Shown here piece after piece: positions 33,820-42,863 of a stretch of 64,000 nt of DNA. The DNA lies in the NCBI RefSeq assembly GCF_021495345.1, contig NZ_CP099397.1, forward strand, positions 3,906,001 through 3,970,000. Direction: 5' to 3'. The translations under genes were made by a program, and so were the position numbers. A model generated the notes under the pieces. It worked only from the letters and a program-made list of their open reading frames with translations, was not told where the DNA came from and made no database searches. How positions within the stretch are numbered: the first letter of the stretch is position 1; the number at the start of each line of letters is the position of its first letter. This stretch comes from Pseudomonas hydrolytica (GTDB lineage: Bacteria > Pseudomonadota > Gammaproteobacteria > Pseudomonadales > Pseudomonadaceae).

Positions 33820-34347
33820 ATGAAAAACCTGGTTCTGGGCGTCAACGACGCCATCTATCGCGCCTGCATCTGGGTCGCCGGCCTGGCGATCGTGATCATG
33901 GCGCTGATCATCCCCTGGGGCGTGTTCAGCCGTTACGTGCTCGGCCAGGGCCTGGGCTGGCCCGAGCCCATCGCCATCCTGCTGATGGTGCTGTTCACCT
34001 TCGTCGGCGCCGCCGCCAGCTACCGCGCCGGCGCGCACATGGCCGTGCAGGTGTTGAGCGATCGCCTGCCCGACGTGGCTCAGCCCTTTCTCACCCTGTT
34101 CGTACGTCTGGCCATGGCCGCCATCGCCCTGTTCATGATGATCTGGGGCTACAAGCTGTGCGTGGCCACCTGGAACCAGTACCTGAGCACCCTGACCTGG
34201 CTGCGCGTCGGCCTGAGCTACGCGCCGATTCCGCTGGGAGGGCTGATCACCCTGCTGTTCGTCATCGAGCAACTGCTGTACGGCGACCAGAGCAAGCGCC
34301 GCGTCGTCGACTACGAGAACTGCGAAGATTCCAAGGAGTCCGTGTAA
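33820..34347 (+). CDS. dctQ: TRAP transporter small permease (DctQ)
   Basis: A 175-residue membrane protein with four spans, including MALIIPWGVFSRYVLGQGLGWPEPIAILLMVLFTFVGAA, the DctQ signature with the conserved Arg-Tyr and Trp-Pro-Glu. Its stop overlaps the start of dctM by one base (TAATG). Confidence 0.92.
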   Translation: MKNLVLGVNDAIYRACIWVAGLAIVIMALIIPWGVFSRYVLGQGLGWPEPIAILLMVLFTFVGAAASYRAGAHMAVQVLSDRLPDVAQPFLTLFVRLAMAAIALFMMIWGYKLCVATWNQYLSTLTWLRVGLSYAPIPLGGLITLLFVIEQLLYGDQSKRRVVDYENCEDSKESV

Positions 34348-35627
34348 TGGATGCCGCCATTCTGCTGGGCAGCTTCATTGCCCTGATCCTGCTGCGCGTC
34401 CCGGTCGCCTATGCCCTCGGCCTGGCCACCCTGATCGGCGCCTGGTGGATCGAGATTCCCCTGCACGCGGTGATGATCCAGATCGCCGGCGGCGTGAACA
34501 AATTCTCCCTGCTGGCCATCCCCTTCTTCGTCCTGGCCGGCGCGATCATGGCCGAAGGCGGCATGGCGCGGCGCCTGGTGGCCTTCGCCGGGGTGCTGGT
34601 CGGCTTCGTCCGCGGCGGCCTGTCGCTGGTCAACATCACCGCCTCGACCTTCTTCGGCGCCATCTCCGGCTCGTCGCTGGCCGACACCGCCTCGGTGGGT
34701 TCGGTGCTGATTCCAGAGATGGAAAAGAAGGGCTATCCGCGCGAATTCTCCACCGCCGTCACCGTCTCCGGCTCGGTGCAGGCGCTGCTCACCCCGCCCA
34801 GTCACAACTCGGTGATCTACTCGCTGGCCGCCGGCGGCACGGTGTCCATCGCCGCACTGTTCGTCGCCGGCATCGGCCCGGGCCTGCTGCTCAGCGCCAC
34901 CATGGCCACGCTGTGCCTGCTGTTCGCGCGCAAGCGCAACTACCCCAAGGGCGAGGTGATTCCGCTGCGCCAGGCGCTGAAGATCTGCGTCGAGGCGCTG
35001 TGGGGCCTGATGACCATGGTGATCATCCTCGGCGGCATCCTCAGCGGCGTGTTCACCGCCACCGAGTCGGCCGCGGTGGCCGTGGTCTGGGCCTTCTTCG
35101 TGACCATGTTCATCTACCGCGACTACAAGTGGAGTGAACTGCCGAAGATGCTGCACCGCACGGTGCGCACCCTGTCGATCGTGATGATCCTCATCGCCTT
35201 CGCCGCCAGCTTCGGCTACATCATGACCCTGATGCAGATTCCGTCGAAGATCACCACGGCCTTCCTGACCCTGTCGGACAACCGCTACGTGATCCTCATG
35301 TGCGTCAACTTCATGCTGCTGGTGCTGGGCACGCTGATGGACATGGCGCCGCTGATCCTGATCCTCACGCCCATTCTGCTACCGGTGGTCACCTCCTTCG
35401 GCGTCGACCCGGTACACTTCGGCATGATCATGCTGGTCAACCTGGGTATCGGCCTGATCACGCCGCCGGTGGGCGCGGTGCTGTTCGTCGGTGCCGCCAT
35501 CGGCAAGGTCAGCATCGAGACCACGGTCAAGGCGCTGTTGCCGTTCTACGCTGCGCTGTTCGCGGTGCTGATGGCGGTCACCTATATCCCGGCCATCTCG
35601 CTATGGCTGCCGAGCGTGGTGTTGTAA
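34347..35627 (+). CDS. dctM: TRAP transporter large permease (DctM)
   Basis: A 426-residue sodium-coupled permease with about twelve spans. Family segments are FSLLAIPFFVLAGAIMAEGGMARRLV, TASTFFGAISGSSLADTASVGSVLIPEM, TVSGSVQALLTPPSHNSVIYS and LGIGLITPPVGAVLFVGAAIG. The true start is at 34347, overlapping dctQ. It completes a three-part uronate-type TRAP system. Confidence 0.93.
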   Translation: MDAAILLGSFIALILLRVPVAYALGLATLIGAWWIEIPLHAVMIQIAGGVNKFSLLAIPFFVLAGAIMAEGGMARRLVAFAGVLVGFVRGGLSLVNITASTFFGAISGSSLADTASVGSVLIPEMEKKGYPREFSTAVTVSGSVQALLTPPSHNSVIYSLAAGGTVSIAALFVAGIGPGLLLSATMATLCLLFARKRNYPKGEVIPLRQALKICVEALWGLMTMVIILGGILSGVFTATESAAVAVVWAFFVTMFIYRDYKWSELPKMLHRTVRTLSIVMILIAFAASFGYIMTLMQIPSKITTAFLTLSDNRYVILMCVNFMLLVLGTLMDMAPLILILTPILLPVVTSFGVDPVHFGMIMLVNLGIGLITPPVGAVLFVGAAIGKVSIETTVKALLPFYAALFAVLMAVTYIPAISLWLPSVVL

Positions 35628-35702
35628 CGGCTTTTCATCACACCGATGCATCTCGAGCCGCCGCCTGGCGGCTCTCGCTTTATAAGGACGTAACACCCCG
35701 CC

Positions 35703-36605
35703 ATGCCTGCCACCGCGTTCCCCCGGCATATCGCCGCGCTGATTCTCGCCACCCTGGCCTGCTCCTTCGCCGGCAACCATATCGCCGCACGCATCGCCTT
35801 CGATCATGAGGCCGGTCTGCTGCTGGCGATACTCTGCCGCTCCGGGGTGACTTTCCTGGTGCTCATCGTGCTGGTGCTGTGGCAACGCGACTCGCTGCGC
35901 CTGAGCCGCCAGACCTGGGGCTGGCAACTGATGCTGGGCCTGCTGATCGCGGTGCAGAGCTTCTGCATCTACTCGGCGGTGGCGCGCATTCCGGTAGGCC
36001 TGGCGCTGCTGGTGGTGAACCTCTCGCCGATCCTCCTGGCGCTGCTCACCTGGCTGCTCGGCGGTCCGGCACCGACCCGCCGCGCGGCGCTGATCATGGG
36101 CGTGATCCTGTTCGGCCTGGTGCTGGTGCTGGACGTACCAGCGCGCCTGGCCGGACAGGGCGTCAGCGACGAACGCTGGGTCGAAGGCGTGCTGTTCAGC
36201 CTGACCGCGGCGGCGGTGTTCGCCGTGGCCCTGTGGATCACCGAGCATCGTCTGTCGGCCATGCCCGGACGGGTGCGCAGCATGCTGACCATGGCGGTGG
36301 TGTTCAGCGCCTCGGCCCTGGCTGGCGCCAGCGGCGCCCTGCCCGGCGGCCTCGGCTTGCCCAACGCCCTGGCCGGATGGATCGCCCTGGCGGTGCTGGT
36401 GCTGCTCTACGGCACCGCCTTCTCGCTGCTGTTCATCCTCATGCCGCGCCTGGACATCGCGCGCAACGCACCGGTGATGAACATGGAGCCGGTGGCCGGC
36501 ATGCTGTTCGGCTGGCTGATCCTCGGCCAGTTGCTCGGCGCCCTGCAGGTGGTCGGCGGGGTGATCGTGGTCGGCGGCATCATCGCCCTGGCCTACCGCC
36601 GCTAG
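35703..36605 (+). CDS. EamA/DMT family transporter
   Basis: A 300-residue membrane protein with ten predicted spans in two EamA repeats (about 10-140 and 160-298). Segments such as SFCIYSAVARIPVGLALLVVNLSPILLALLTWLL and NAPVMNMEPVAGMLFGWLILGQ are typical. It is 75 bases downstream of dctM and may be co-transcribed; substrate unknown. Confidence 0.88.
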   Translation: MPATAFPRHIAALILATLACSFAGNHIAARIAFDHEAGLLLAILCRSGVTFLVLIVLVLWQRDSLRLSRQTWGWQLMLGLLIAVQSFCIYSAVARIPVGLALLVVNLSPILLALLTWLLGGPAPTRRAALIMGVILFGLVLVLDVPARLAGQGVSDERWVEGVLFSLTAAAVFAVALWITEHRLSAMPGRVRSMLTMAVVFSASALAGASGALPGGLGLPNALAGWIALAVLVLLYGTAFSLLFILMPRLDIARNAPVMNMEPVAGMLFGWLILGQLLGALQVVGGVIVVGGIIALAYRR

Positions 36606-36655
36606 GTGCGCGGGGGCGCCCAGGTTGTGCGCACCGAGAACTACGCACTCAAGCT

Positions 36656-36677
36656 GGTGCGCACAGCGCAGCCTACG
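36656..36677. repeat. dispersed GTAGGGTGCGCC-type intergenic repeat, copy 4
   Basis: GGTGCGCACAGCGCAGCCTA and following bases match the family in inverted orientation; a partial arm (TGTGCGCACC) lies at 36627-36636. It lies between the convergent EamA and GntR genes. Confidence 0.6.
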
Positions 36678-36695
36678 GACGGCCGCAGCCGTGGC

Positions 36696-37451
36696 TCAGC
36701 CGTGCAGCGCCTCGGCCTCGGCTGCCTCATGCGCCTGACGCAGACGCTCGCGGCTGTTGGTCAGGTGCAGACGCATGGCTGCACGCGCCGCCTCGGCATC
36801 CTGGCGGGCGATGGCCTCGAAGATCTGCTCGTGCTCGCGCTCCAGCCGCGCCATGTAGTGGGTCTGATCGTCACGCGCAAGGCTCGCGGAATTGACCCGG
36901 GTACGCGGGATGATGCTGGTACCCAGATGGCTGAGGATATCGGTGAAGTACCGGTTGCCGGTCGCCTCGGCGATGCGCAGATGGAACTGGAAGTCCGAGG
37001 AGACCGCGTCGCTGGCGTGCGCCGCGCTCTCGTTGATGGCATCCAGCGCCTCGCGGATGGCTTTGAGCTGCGCCTCGCTGCGCCGCTGCGCCGCCATGCC
37101 CGCGGACTCCACTTCCAGGCTGATGCGCAGTTCGAGAATCGCCAGGATATCGCGCAGGGTGACGATGGTCGCCGGGTCGATGCGAAAACCGCTGGCACTG
37201 GGGGTGTCGAGCACGAAGGTACCGATGCCGTGGCGGGTTTCCACCAGGCCGGCGGCCTGCAGCCGCGACAGCGCCTCGCGCACCACGGTGCGGCTGACGC
37301 CCTGCTCTTCCATGATCGCCGACTCGGTCGGCAGCTTTTCACCGCGCTTGATCACCCCATCGCGAATGCGCTGCGACAGCTCGGCCACCAGCTCCTGAGC
37401 CAGGCTGCGGTGCTTGCGACGAGCGCGAGGTTGGGTGTTTTGCATTTCCAT
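36696..37451 (-). CDS. GntR family regulator, FadR/FCD subfamily
   Basis: A 251-residue regulator. The N-terminal winged helix (LAQELVAELSQRIRDGVIKRGEKLPTESAIMEEQGVSRTVVREALSRLQAAGLVETRHGIGTFVL) is followed by an FCD ligand domain with metal-site residues in DFQFHLRIAEATGN and the distal EHEQIFEAIARQDAEAARAAMRLHL. It closes the uronate cluster and very likely represses it with an aldarate or uronate as inducer. Its own divergent promoter holds a related half-palindrome (GTTGTACGATGACA, about 37500). Confidence 0.9.
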   Translation of the reverse strand: MEMQNTQPRARRKHRSLAQELVAELSQRIRDGVIKRGEKLPTESAIMEEQGVSRTVVREALSRLQAAGLVETRHGIGTFVLDTPSASGFRIDPATIVTLRDILAILELRISLEVESAGMAAQRRSEAQLKAIREALDAINESAAHASDAVSSDFQFHLRIAEATGNRYFTDILSHLGTSIIPRTRVNSASLARDDQTHYMARLEREHEQIFEAIARQDAEAARAAMRLHLTNSRERLRQAHEAAEAEALHG

Positions 37452-37551
37452 GGTGGGCGAGTTCTCACATGAAGACTTTCCCGCAATCATAGCCCAGCAG
37501 TTGTACGATGACACTATGAATTCCCGACAAATACCGCCCTTGGAGCGGCAG

Positions 37552-38427
37552 ATGCAAACCCAGCTTCTGACCCTGCGTGATTCGCTAACCGAACTGACCC
37601 TGGCCCCTGCCCTGGGCGCCAGCCTGGTCAACTGGACCCGCCGCGCCGATGGCCGCCCGCTGTTGCGCCCTAGCGATGCGCACGCGCTGGCCAGCGGCAA
37701 TCCGCGGCGCCTGGCCTGCTACCCGCTGGTGCCCTGGTCCAACCGTATCGGCGGTGGCGGCTTCGCAACCCCGGACGGCTGGCAACCGCTCGCGGCCAAC
37801 ACTGATCATGAAGCCCTGCCGATACATGGCAGCGCCTGGCAACAGCCCTGGCAGATAGTGGGTGCGACATCCGACAGCGCCATCCTGCAGCTCGACAGCC
37901 TGACGCCCTTTGCCTATCGGGCGCGACTGGAAATCACCCTCGACACTGGCCGCCTGAGTCTGCAATTGCAGGCGACCCACAAAGGGCCGCGAGCCAATTG
38001 GTATGGGCTCGGCCTGCATCCCTATTTTCCTCGCAGCAGCACTACCCAATTACAGGCGAGTGCCGAGGGCGTATGGCTATGTGGCGATGACAAACTTTCC
38101 AGTCAATGGATAGCGCTGCCCGATAGTTGGAACTTCAGCGAGCCCGGCAGATTGCCCGGACAACTGGTCGACAATGCCTTTACTGCCTGGCCGGGCTGCG
38201 CACGCATCATTGAACAGGACGCCGGCTATCAAATTAGCTGCCGGGCCAAAGGTACCGATCTGTTTCTGTTGTATTGCCCACCCGAGCAGAACTTCTTCTG
38301 TTTCGAGCCCGTCACTCATCCGGTCAATGCTCACCACCTGCCCCAGCGCCCAGGCCTGCACCTGCTGGGCCCCGGGCAAAGCTGCAGGTTGCAGTTCGAG
38401 CTGCAGTACCAGGCCCTGGCGAGCTGA
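37552..38427 (+). CDS. aldose 1-epimerase family protein
   Basis: A 291-residue galactose-mutarotase-like protein. Family landmarks are LAPALGASLVNWTRRADGRPLLRP, ACYPLVPWSNRIGGGGF, the catalytic-region His of PIHGSAWQQPWQ, and GLGLHPYFPR. A late Glu (FCFEPVTHPVNA) is the probable base. GGAG six bases before ATG at 37552 decides the start. It is divergent from the GntR gene and may interconvert uronate anomers for Udh. Confidence 0.88.
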   Translation: MQTQLLTLRDSLTELTLAPALGASLVNWTRRADGRPLLRPSDAHALASGNPRRLACYPLVPWSNRIGGGGFATPDGWQPLAANTDHEALPIHGSAWQQPWQIVGATSDSAILQLDSLTPFAYRARLEITLDTGRLSLQLQATHKGPRANWYGLGLHPYFPRSSTTQLQASAEGVWLCGDDKLSSQWIALPDSWNFSEPGRLPGQLVDNAFTAWPGCARIIEQDAGYQISCRAKGTDLFLLYCPPEQNFFCFEPVTHPVNAHHLPQRPGLHLLGPGQSCRLQFELQYQALAS

Positions 38428-38670
38428 TTGCTGGACATTCGAGAAGCTTTCGCGATAATACGCGCAAGTTGCCCCCGGCAACTGTTTTCAAAGCCAAGTT
38501 ACCGAAACATAAGTAACTGAAGATAAAGGGGAAATAAATAAATTACGGAACTTCACCAAGTTTCGTCCCCTCGAAAGAAAAGCAATATTCCGGATCGATT
38601 TGGCGACCGCAGCAGTGAAACGGAGCGTTTCACGCGTCGCCGCGATCATCAGACCATATAGGTAAACCCA

Positions 38671-38883
38671 GTGACGAAAGACGAACTGCGCGCCGAACTC
38701 GAGCGCCAGGCGCAGCGTTACAAGGATGTATACGGCGGCGAGGTGATCACCTACGCCGCACAGCCGGACCCTGACCGCAAACCCTGGCGCAAGAAACCCA
38801 GCCTGCTCGATCAGGCCTTCGAGAAAGAACTCGAGAAAATCGAAAAAGAGCGTCAGGACAAACGGGACGCGGCCAACGACTAG
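38671..38883 (+). CDS. small charged protein, 70 aa (hypothetical)
   Basis: Start is GTG at 38671 with AGG about nine bases upstream. The protein is highly charged: an N-terminal helix TKDELRAELERQAQRYKDVYGG, a middle YAAQPDPDRKPWRKKPSLLD and a lysine/glutamate-rich end (FEKELEKIEKERQDKRDAAND), probably helical. No domain is recognised. The 243 bases upstream hold no gene. Confidence 0.65.
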   Translation: MTKDELRAELERQAQRYKDVYGGEVITYAAQPDPDRKPWRKKPSLLDQAFEKELEKIEKERQDKRDAAND

Positions 38884-38965
38884 CGCCGCGAATCATCGAC
38901 CTCGAGTCAAACGGCCTTGCAGGGTGGGCGGCCACATCCCCACCCGGCATGGCGCCCTCGCCTGC

Positions 38966-39110
38966 TAGGGTTTGTACGAAAAGTGGTCGAGCGAAGGTCA
39001 GGCGAGACAAAAACGGGTGAGGAAGCGGAGTTTACGAGCTGTAAATGAGCATTCCGAACCCGTTTTTAACGAAGCATCACCGAGCGCAGGCACTTTTCGT
39101 ACAAAGCCTA
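38966..39110. mobile_element. MITE-like element with 18-bp terminal inverted repeats
   Basis: Left end GGGTTTGTACGAAAAGTG (38968-38985) and right end CACTTTTCGTACAAAGCC (39091-39108) are inverted copies with one mismatch. TA lies at both outer borders (38966-38967, 39109-39110), a probable target-site duplication. The 141-bp body has no coding frame of note. The parent transposase family is not identified here. The right border supplies bases of the stop codon of the next gene. Confidence 0.75.
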
Positions 39111-40592
39111 ACGCCTCTTGCCGCCCATCAACGACCCCATCAACCCGCGCACCAGTTGCCGGCCGAGCTGGTTGGCGGCCTGACGCAACGCCGATTTCAT
39201 CGCACCGCCAAGCAGGTCACCGGCCATCTGGCCCAGGCCCTGCTCCTGCGCCGCGGCCTTCTGCCGCCCACCTGCCTGAGCCGGCGCCTCGGCACTGGCC
39301 TGCGCGGCACGTGCAGTAAGCAGCTCATAGGCCGACTCGCGGTCGATGGGCTTGTCGTAGCGCCCGGCCAAGCTCGACTGACGGACCAACGCAGCGCGCT
39401 CACTCTCGTTCAACGGGCCGATGCGCGACTGCGGCGGCGCAATGGCCACGCGCTGCACCATGGCCGGCGTGCCCTTTTCCTCCAGGGTGCCGACCAGCGC
39501 CTCGCCGATGCCCAGTTCGGTCAGCACACTCAGGCTGTCGAACGCCGGGTTGGGACGAAAACCGTCGGCCACCGCGCGTAGCGCCTTCTGCTCCCTGGCG
39601 GTGAAGGCACGCAGGCCATGCTGGATGCGCAGGCCGAGCTGGGCCAGCACGTCGTCCGGCAGGTCGCTCGGCGACTGGGTGACGAAATACACCCCGACGC
39701 CCTTGGAACGGATCAGCCGCACCACCTGTTCCAGACGTTCCTGCAGCGCCTTGGGCGTACCCTGGAACAGCAGGTGCGCCTCGTCGAAGAACAGCGCCAG
39801 CACCGGCTTGTCAGCGTCGCCGCGCTCGGGCAGTTGTTCGAACAGTTCGGCCAGCAGCCATAGCAGGAAGGTCGCGTAGACCTTAGGCGCCTCGTGCACC
39901 AGGCGACTGGCGTCGAGCAGATGAATCCGCCCGCGGCCGTCGCGATCCGGATACAACAGATCTTCCAGTTGCAGCGCCGGCTCACCGAACAGCGCCTCGG
40001 CGCCCTGCTGTTCCAGGCCGGCCAGGCGGCGCAGCAGAGCCTGAGCCGAGGTGCTGGTGAACAGCGCACTGTCCTCGCCGAGCACCTGCGGGTTGTCCTT
40101 CAGGTAGCCGAGCAGCGCCTTGAGGTCCTTCAGATCGAGCAGTAGCAAGCCCTCTCGATCCGCCACCTTGAACGCGGCGTAGAGCGCAGCCTGCTGGCTG
40201 TCGGTCAGCTCCAGCAGCGCGCCGAGCAACAGCGGCCCCATCTCGCTCAAGGTGGTACGCAGCGGATGGCCGCTTTGCCCATGCACGTCCCACAGGGTCA
40301 ACGGGTAGGCCTGCGGCACATGGCCCAGCCAGGGCATGCTGGCGATGCGTTCGGCCACCTTGCCCTGCGGCGCACCGGCCGCTCCCAAACCGCACAGGTC
40401 GCCTTTCACGTCGGCGGCGAACACCGCCACGCCGGCATCACTGAAGGTTTCGATCAGGCGTTGCAGGGTCACCGTCTTGCCGGTGCCGGTGGCCCCCGCG
40501 ATCAGACCGTGACGATTGGCCAGCCGCAACGGCTGGCCGACGGGCTGGCCATCGCTGCCAGCACCAAGCAGGAACTGTGAATTTTCGGCCAT
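39108..40592 (-). CDS. HerA-like / DUF853 P-loop ATPase
   Basis: A 494-residue HerA/FtsK-fold ATPase. Walker A is GATGTGKTVTLQRL near residue 35, Walker B is LALFFDEAHLLF, and a YFVTQSPSDLPDDVLAQLGLRIQHGLRAFT segment is typical of DUF853 proteins, whose cellular role is not established. A C-terminal Ala/Gln-rich linker leads to a conserved tail (RQLVRGLMGSLMGGKRR). The stop TAG overlaps the border of the MITE-like element. Confidence 0.9.
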   Translation of the reverse strand: MAENSQFLLGAGSDGQPVGQPLRLANRHGLIAGATGTGKTVTLQRLIETFSDAGVAVFAADVKGDLCGLGAAGAPQGKVAERIASMPWLGHVPQAYPLTLWDVHGQSGHPLRTTLSEMGPLLLGALLELTDSQQAALYAAFKVADREGLLLLDLKDLKALLGYLKDNPQVLGEDSALFTSTSAQALLRRLAGLEQQGAEALFGEPALQLEDLLYPDRDGRGRIHLLDASRLVHEAPKVYATFLLWLLAELFEQLPERGDADKPVLALFFDEAHLLFQGTPKALQERLEQVVRLIRSKGVGVYFVTQSPSDLPDDVLAQLGLRIQHGLRAFTAREQKALRAVADGFRPNPAFDSLSVLTELGIGEALVGTLEEKGTPAMVQRVAIAPPQSRIGPLNESERAALVRQSSLAGRYDKPIDRESAYELLTARAAQASAEAPAQAGGRQKAAAQEQGLGQMAGDLLGGAMKSALRQAANQLGRQLVRGLMGSLMGGKRR

Positions 40593-40748
40593 CTTGCCAT
40601 CCCCTGGGTTAAAGCTTTACTGCTGATATGCCGACTTAAAGGTCAGACCAAAGGCGTATTGCCTTCCATACCCATCCCACGACGTCTCGCCCCTGGCAGG
40701 CGCGTGGGCACCAAGACTGGTTCCTGAGCCCACCGGACGCAAGACAAC

Positions 40749-42626
40749 ATGACTAAAAACCTGCAGTTCAGCCACAAGATTCTGCTCGCAGCATCGCTGG
40801 TGGTGATAGTCGCCTTCTCCCTGTTCACCCTCTACAACGATTACCTGCAACGCAACGCCATCCGCGAGGACCTGGAGAGCTACCTGCAGGAGATGGGCAA
40901 CGTGACCGCCAGCAATATCCAGAACTGGCTGTCGGGGCGCATCCTGCTGGTGGAAAGCGCGGCGCAGACCATAGTCAATGACAGCAGCCCGGATCGCGTG
41001 GTCAAGCTGCTGGAGCAGAAAGCGCTGACCTCCTCCTTCGCCTTCACCTATCTGGGCACCGAAAGTGGCGGCTTCACCATGCGCCCGGACGAGGAAATGC
41101 CCGCCGATTACGACCCGCGCGTGCGCCCCTGGTACAAGGACGCCATGGCGGCGGGCGGCACCACGCTCACCGAGCCGTACGTGGATGCGGCCACCGGCGA
41201 GCTGATCATCACCATCGCCACGCCGGCCAGACCGGCCGGCGTGGTGGGCGGCGACCTCAGCCTGCAGACGCTGGTGAACATCATCAACGCGCTGGATTTC
41301 GACGGCATCGGCTACGCCTTCCTGGTCAGCGCCGACGGCAAGGTTCTGGTGCACCCGGACAAGAACCTGGTGATGAAGAACCTCAAGGACATCTATCCGC
41401 AGAACACCCCGCGCATCAGCAGCGAATTCAGCGAAGCGCAGCTCGACGGCGACACCCGCATCCTCACCTTCACCCCGGTCAAGGGTCTGCCCTCGGTCAA
41501 CTGGCATATCGGCCTGTCGATCGACAAGGACAAGGCCTACGCCATGCTCACCGAGTTCCGCGCCTCGGCCATCATCGCCACGGTGATCGCCGTGGTGCTG
41601 ATCATCGCCCTGCTCGGCCTGCTGATCCGCGTGCTGATGCAGCCGCTTACCACCATGGGCAAGGCCATGGAGGATATCGCCAAGGGTGAGGGCGACCTGA
41701 CCAAGCGCCTGGCGATTCAGTCCAACGACGAATTCGGCGCCCTGGCGCGCTCGTTCAACCAGTTCGTCGAACGTATCCACAGCTCGATCCGCGAGGTGTC
41801 GTCGGCCACGGTCCAGGTCAACGAAGTGGCCAAGCTGGTGCTGGGCGCCTCCAACTCCTCGATGGCCAACTCCGACGAGCAGGCCAGCCGCACCAACAGC
41901 GTCGCCGCGGCGATCAACCAGCTCGGCGCCGCCGCCCAGGAGATCGCGCGCAACGCCGCCGACGCCTCGAACCAGGCCTCCGATGCCCGCCACCAGGCCG
42001 AAGACGGCGGCAAGGTGGTACAGCAGGCGATTCACTCCATGAGCGAGCTGTCGCACAAGATCAGCGACGCCTGCGCCAAGATTGAGATGCTCAACAGCAA
42101 GACCGTGGACATCGGCCAGATCCTCGAAGTGATCAAGAGCATCTCCCAGCAGACCAACCTGCTCGCGCTCAACGCCGCCATCGAGGCGGCCCGTGCCGGC
42201 GAGGCCGGGCGTGGTTTCGCCGTGGTGGCCGACGAAGTGCGCAACCTGGCGCACCGTACCCAGGAGTCGGCGCAGGAAATCGAGAAGATGATCGAGGAAC
42301 TGCAGATCGGCTCGCGAGAATCGGTCACGACCATGACCGAAAGCCAGCGCTACAGCGAGGAAAGCGTGGAGATCGCCAACCAGGCCGGCGAGCGTCTGGG
42401 CACGGTGACTGCCCGTATCGGCGAGATCGACGGGATGAACCAGTCGGTGGCCACTGCCACCGAGGAGCAGACCTCGGTGATCGAGTCGCTGAACATGGAC
42501 ATCATCGAGATCAACACCCTCAACCAGGAGGGAGTGGAAAACCTGCAGGCCACCCTGCGCGCCTGCGGCGATCTGGAACAGCAGGCCGCGCGCCTCAAGC
42601 AGCTGGTCGACAGCTTCCGAATCTGA
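40749..42626 (+). CDS. methyl-accepting chemotaxis protein, PctA/PctB/PctC type (amino acids)
   Basis: A 625-residue inner-membrane chemoreceptor. A first span (about 11-29), a periplasmic dCache domain, a second span (about 276-297), HAMP and a signalling domain with the tip [42 protein letters not shown]. The dCache amino-acid motif is present: Tyr121, Arg126, Trp128, Tyr129 and Asp169, as in the P. aeruginosa amino-acid receptors PctA-C. Compared with PctA the loop before that Asp is shorter by about four residues. No NWETF tail. A strong terminator follows. Confidence 0.93.
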   Translation: MTKNLQFSHKILLAASLVVIVAFSLFTLYNDYLQRNAIREDLESYLQEMGNVTASNIQNWLSGRILLVESAAQTIVNDSSPDRVVKLLEQKALTSSFAFTYLGTESGGFTMRPDEEMPADYDPRVRPWYKDAMAAGGTTLTEPYVDAATGELIITIATPARPAGVVGGDLSLQTLVNIINALDFDGIGYAFLVSADGKVLVHPDKNLVMKNLKDIYPQNTPRISSEFSEAQLDGDTRILTFTPVKGLPSVNWHIGLSIDKDKAYAMLTEFRASAIIATVIAVVLIIALLGLLIRVLMQPLTTMGKAMEDIAKGEGDLTKRLAIQSNDEFGALARSFNQFVERIHSSIREVSSATVQVNEVAKLVLGASNSSMANSDEQASRTNSVAAAINQLGAAAQEIARNAADASNQASDARHQAEDGGKVVQQAIHSMSELSHKISDACAKIEMLNSKTVDIGQILEVIKSISQQTNLLALNAAIEAARAGEAGRGFAVVADEVRNLAHRTQESAQEIEKMIEELQIGSRESVTTMTESQRYSEESVEIANQAGERLGTVTARIGEIDGMNQSVATATEEQTSVIESLNMDIIEINTLNQEGVENLQATLRACGDLEQQAARLKQLVDSFRI

Positions 42627-42640
42627 GCCTCCATACAACG

Positions 42641-42664
42641 AGAAGGGCGCCGCGGCGCCCTTCT
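42641..42664. terminator. terminator between chemoreceptor and small minus-strand gene
   Basis: AGAAGGGCGCC and GGCGCCCTTCT form a perfect 11-bp stem with a minimal loop, directly after the chemoreceptor and before the end of the convergent 59-aa gene. Likely used in both directions. Confidence 0.8.
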
Positions 42665-42667
42665 TCG

Positions 42668-42847
42668 TTATCGCTCATGCTCAGGTTTGTCTTCGGCCTG
42701 TTCCTGCAACTGGCGCCACAGTTCGGCCGCATCGGCGAAATCGGTCCCGTCCTGTTCGCTCAGCGCATCGGGGTCGTATCGCCGCACGCAGCCCTCGCCC
42801 AGAGTCGGCGGCGCCTTGGAAGTGGCCTTGTCCAGTGGATCGGTCAT
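42668..42847 (-). CDS. small acidic protein, 59 aa (hypothetical)
   Basis: A short gene downstream of the CBS-domain gene, start ATG at 42847, with GGAGG about ten bases upstream. The protein begins MTDPLDKATSKAPPTLGEGC, continues VRRYDPDALSEQDGTDF and ends in an acidic helix (ADAAELWRQLQEQAEDKPEHER). No domain recognised. The position 16 bases after the CBS gene suggests co-transcription. Confidence 0.7.
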   Translation of the reverse strand: MTDPLDKATSKAPPTLGEGCVRRYDPDALSEQDGTDFADAAELWRQLQEQAEDKPEHER

Positions 42848-42863
42848 GCCGTGCGCACCTCCA

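Noticed and set aside
38971..39105. GTAC-containing ends of the MITE as PplR sites
   Set aside because: The cores belong to long terminal inverted repeats and lack the TGTACA-N12-TGTACA spacing.
40617..42638. 673-codon open frame on the minus strand opposite the chemoreceptor
   Set aside because: It is rich in His, Gln and Arg from reverse reading of a high-GC gene, has no domain, and the plus strand encodes a complete chemoreceptor with conserved ligand residues.
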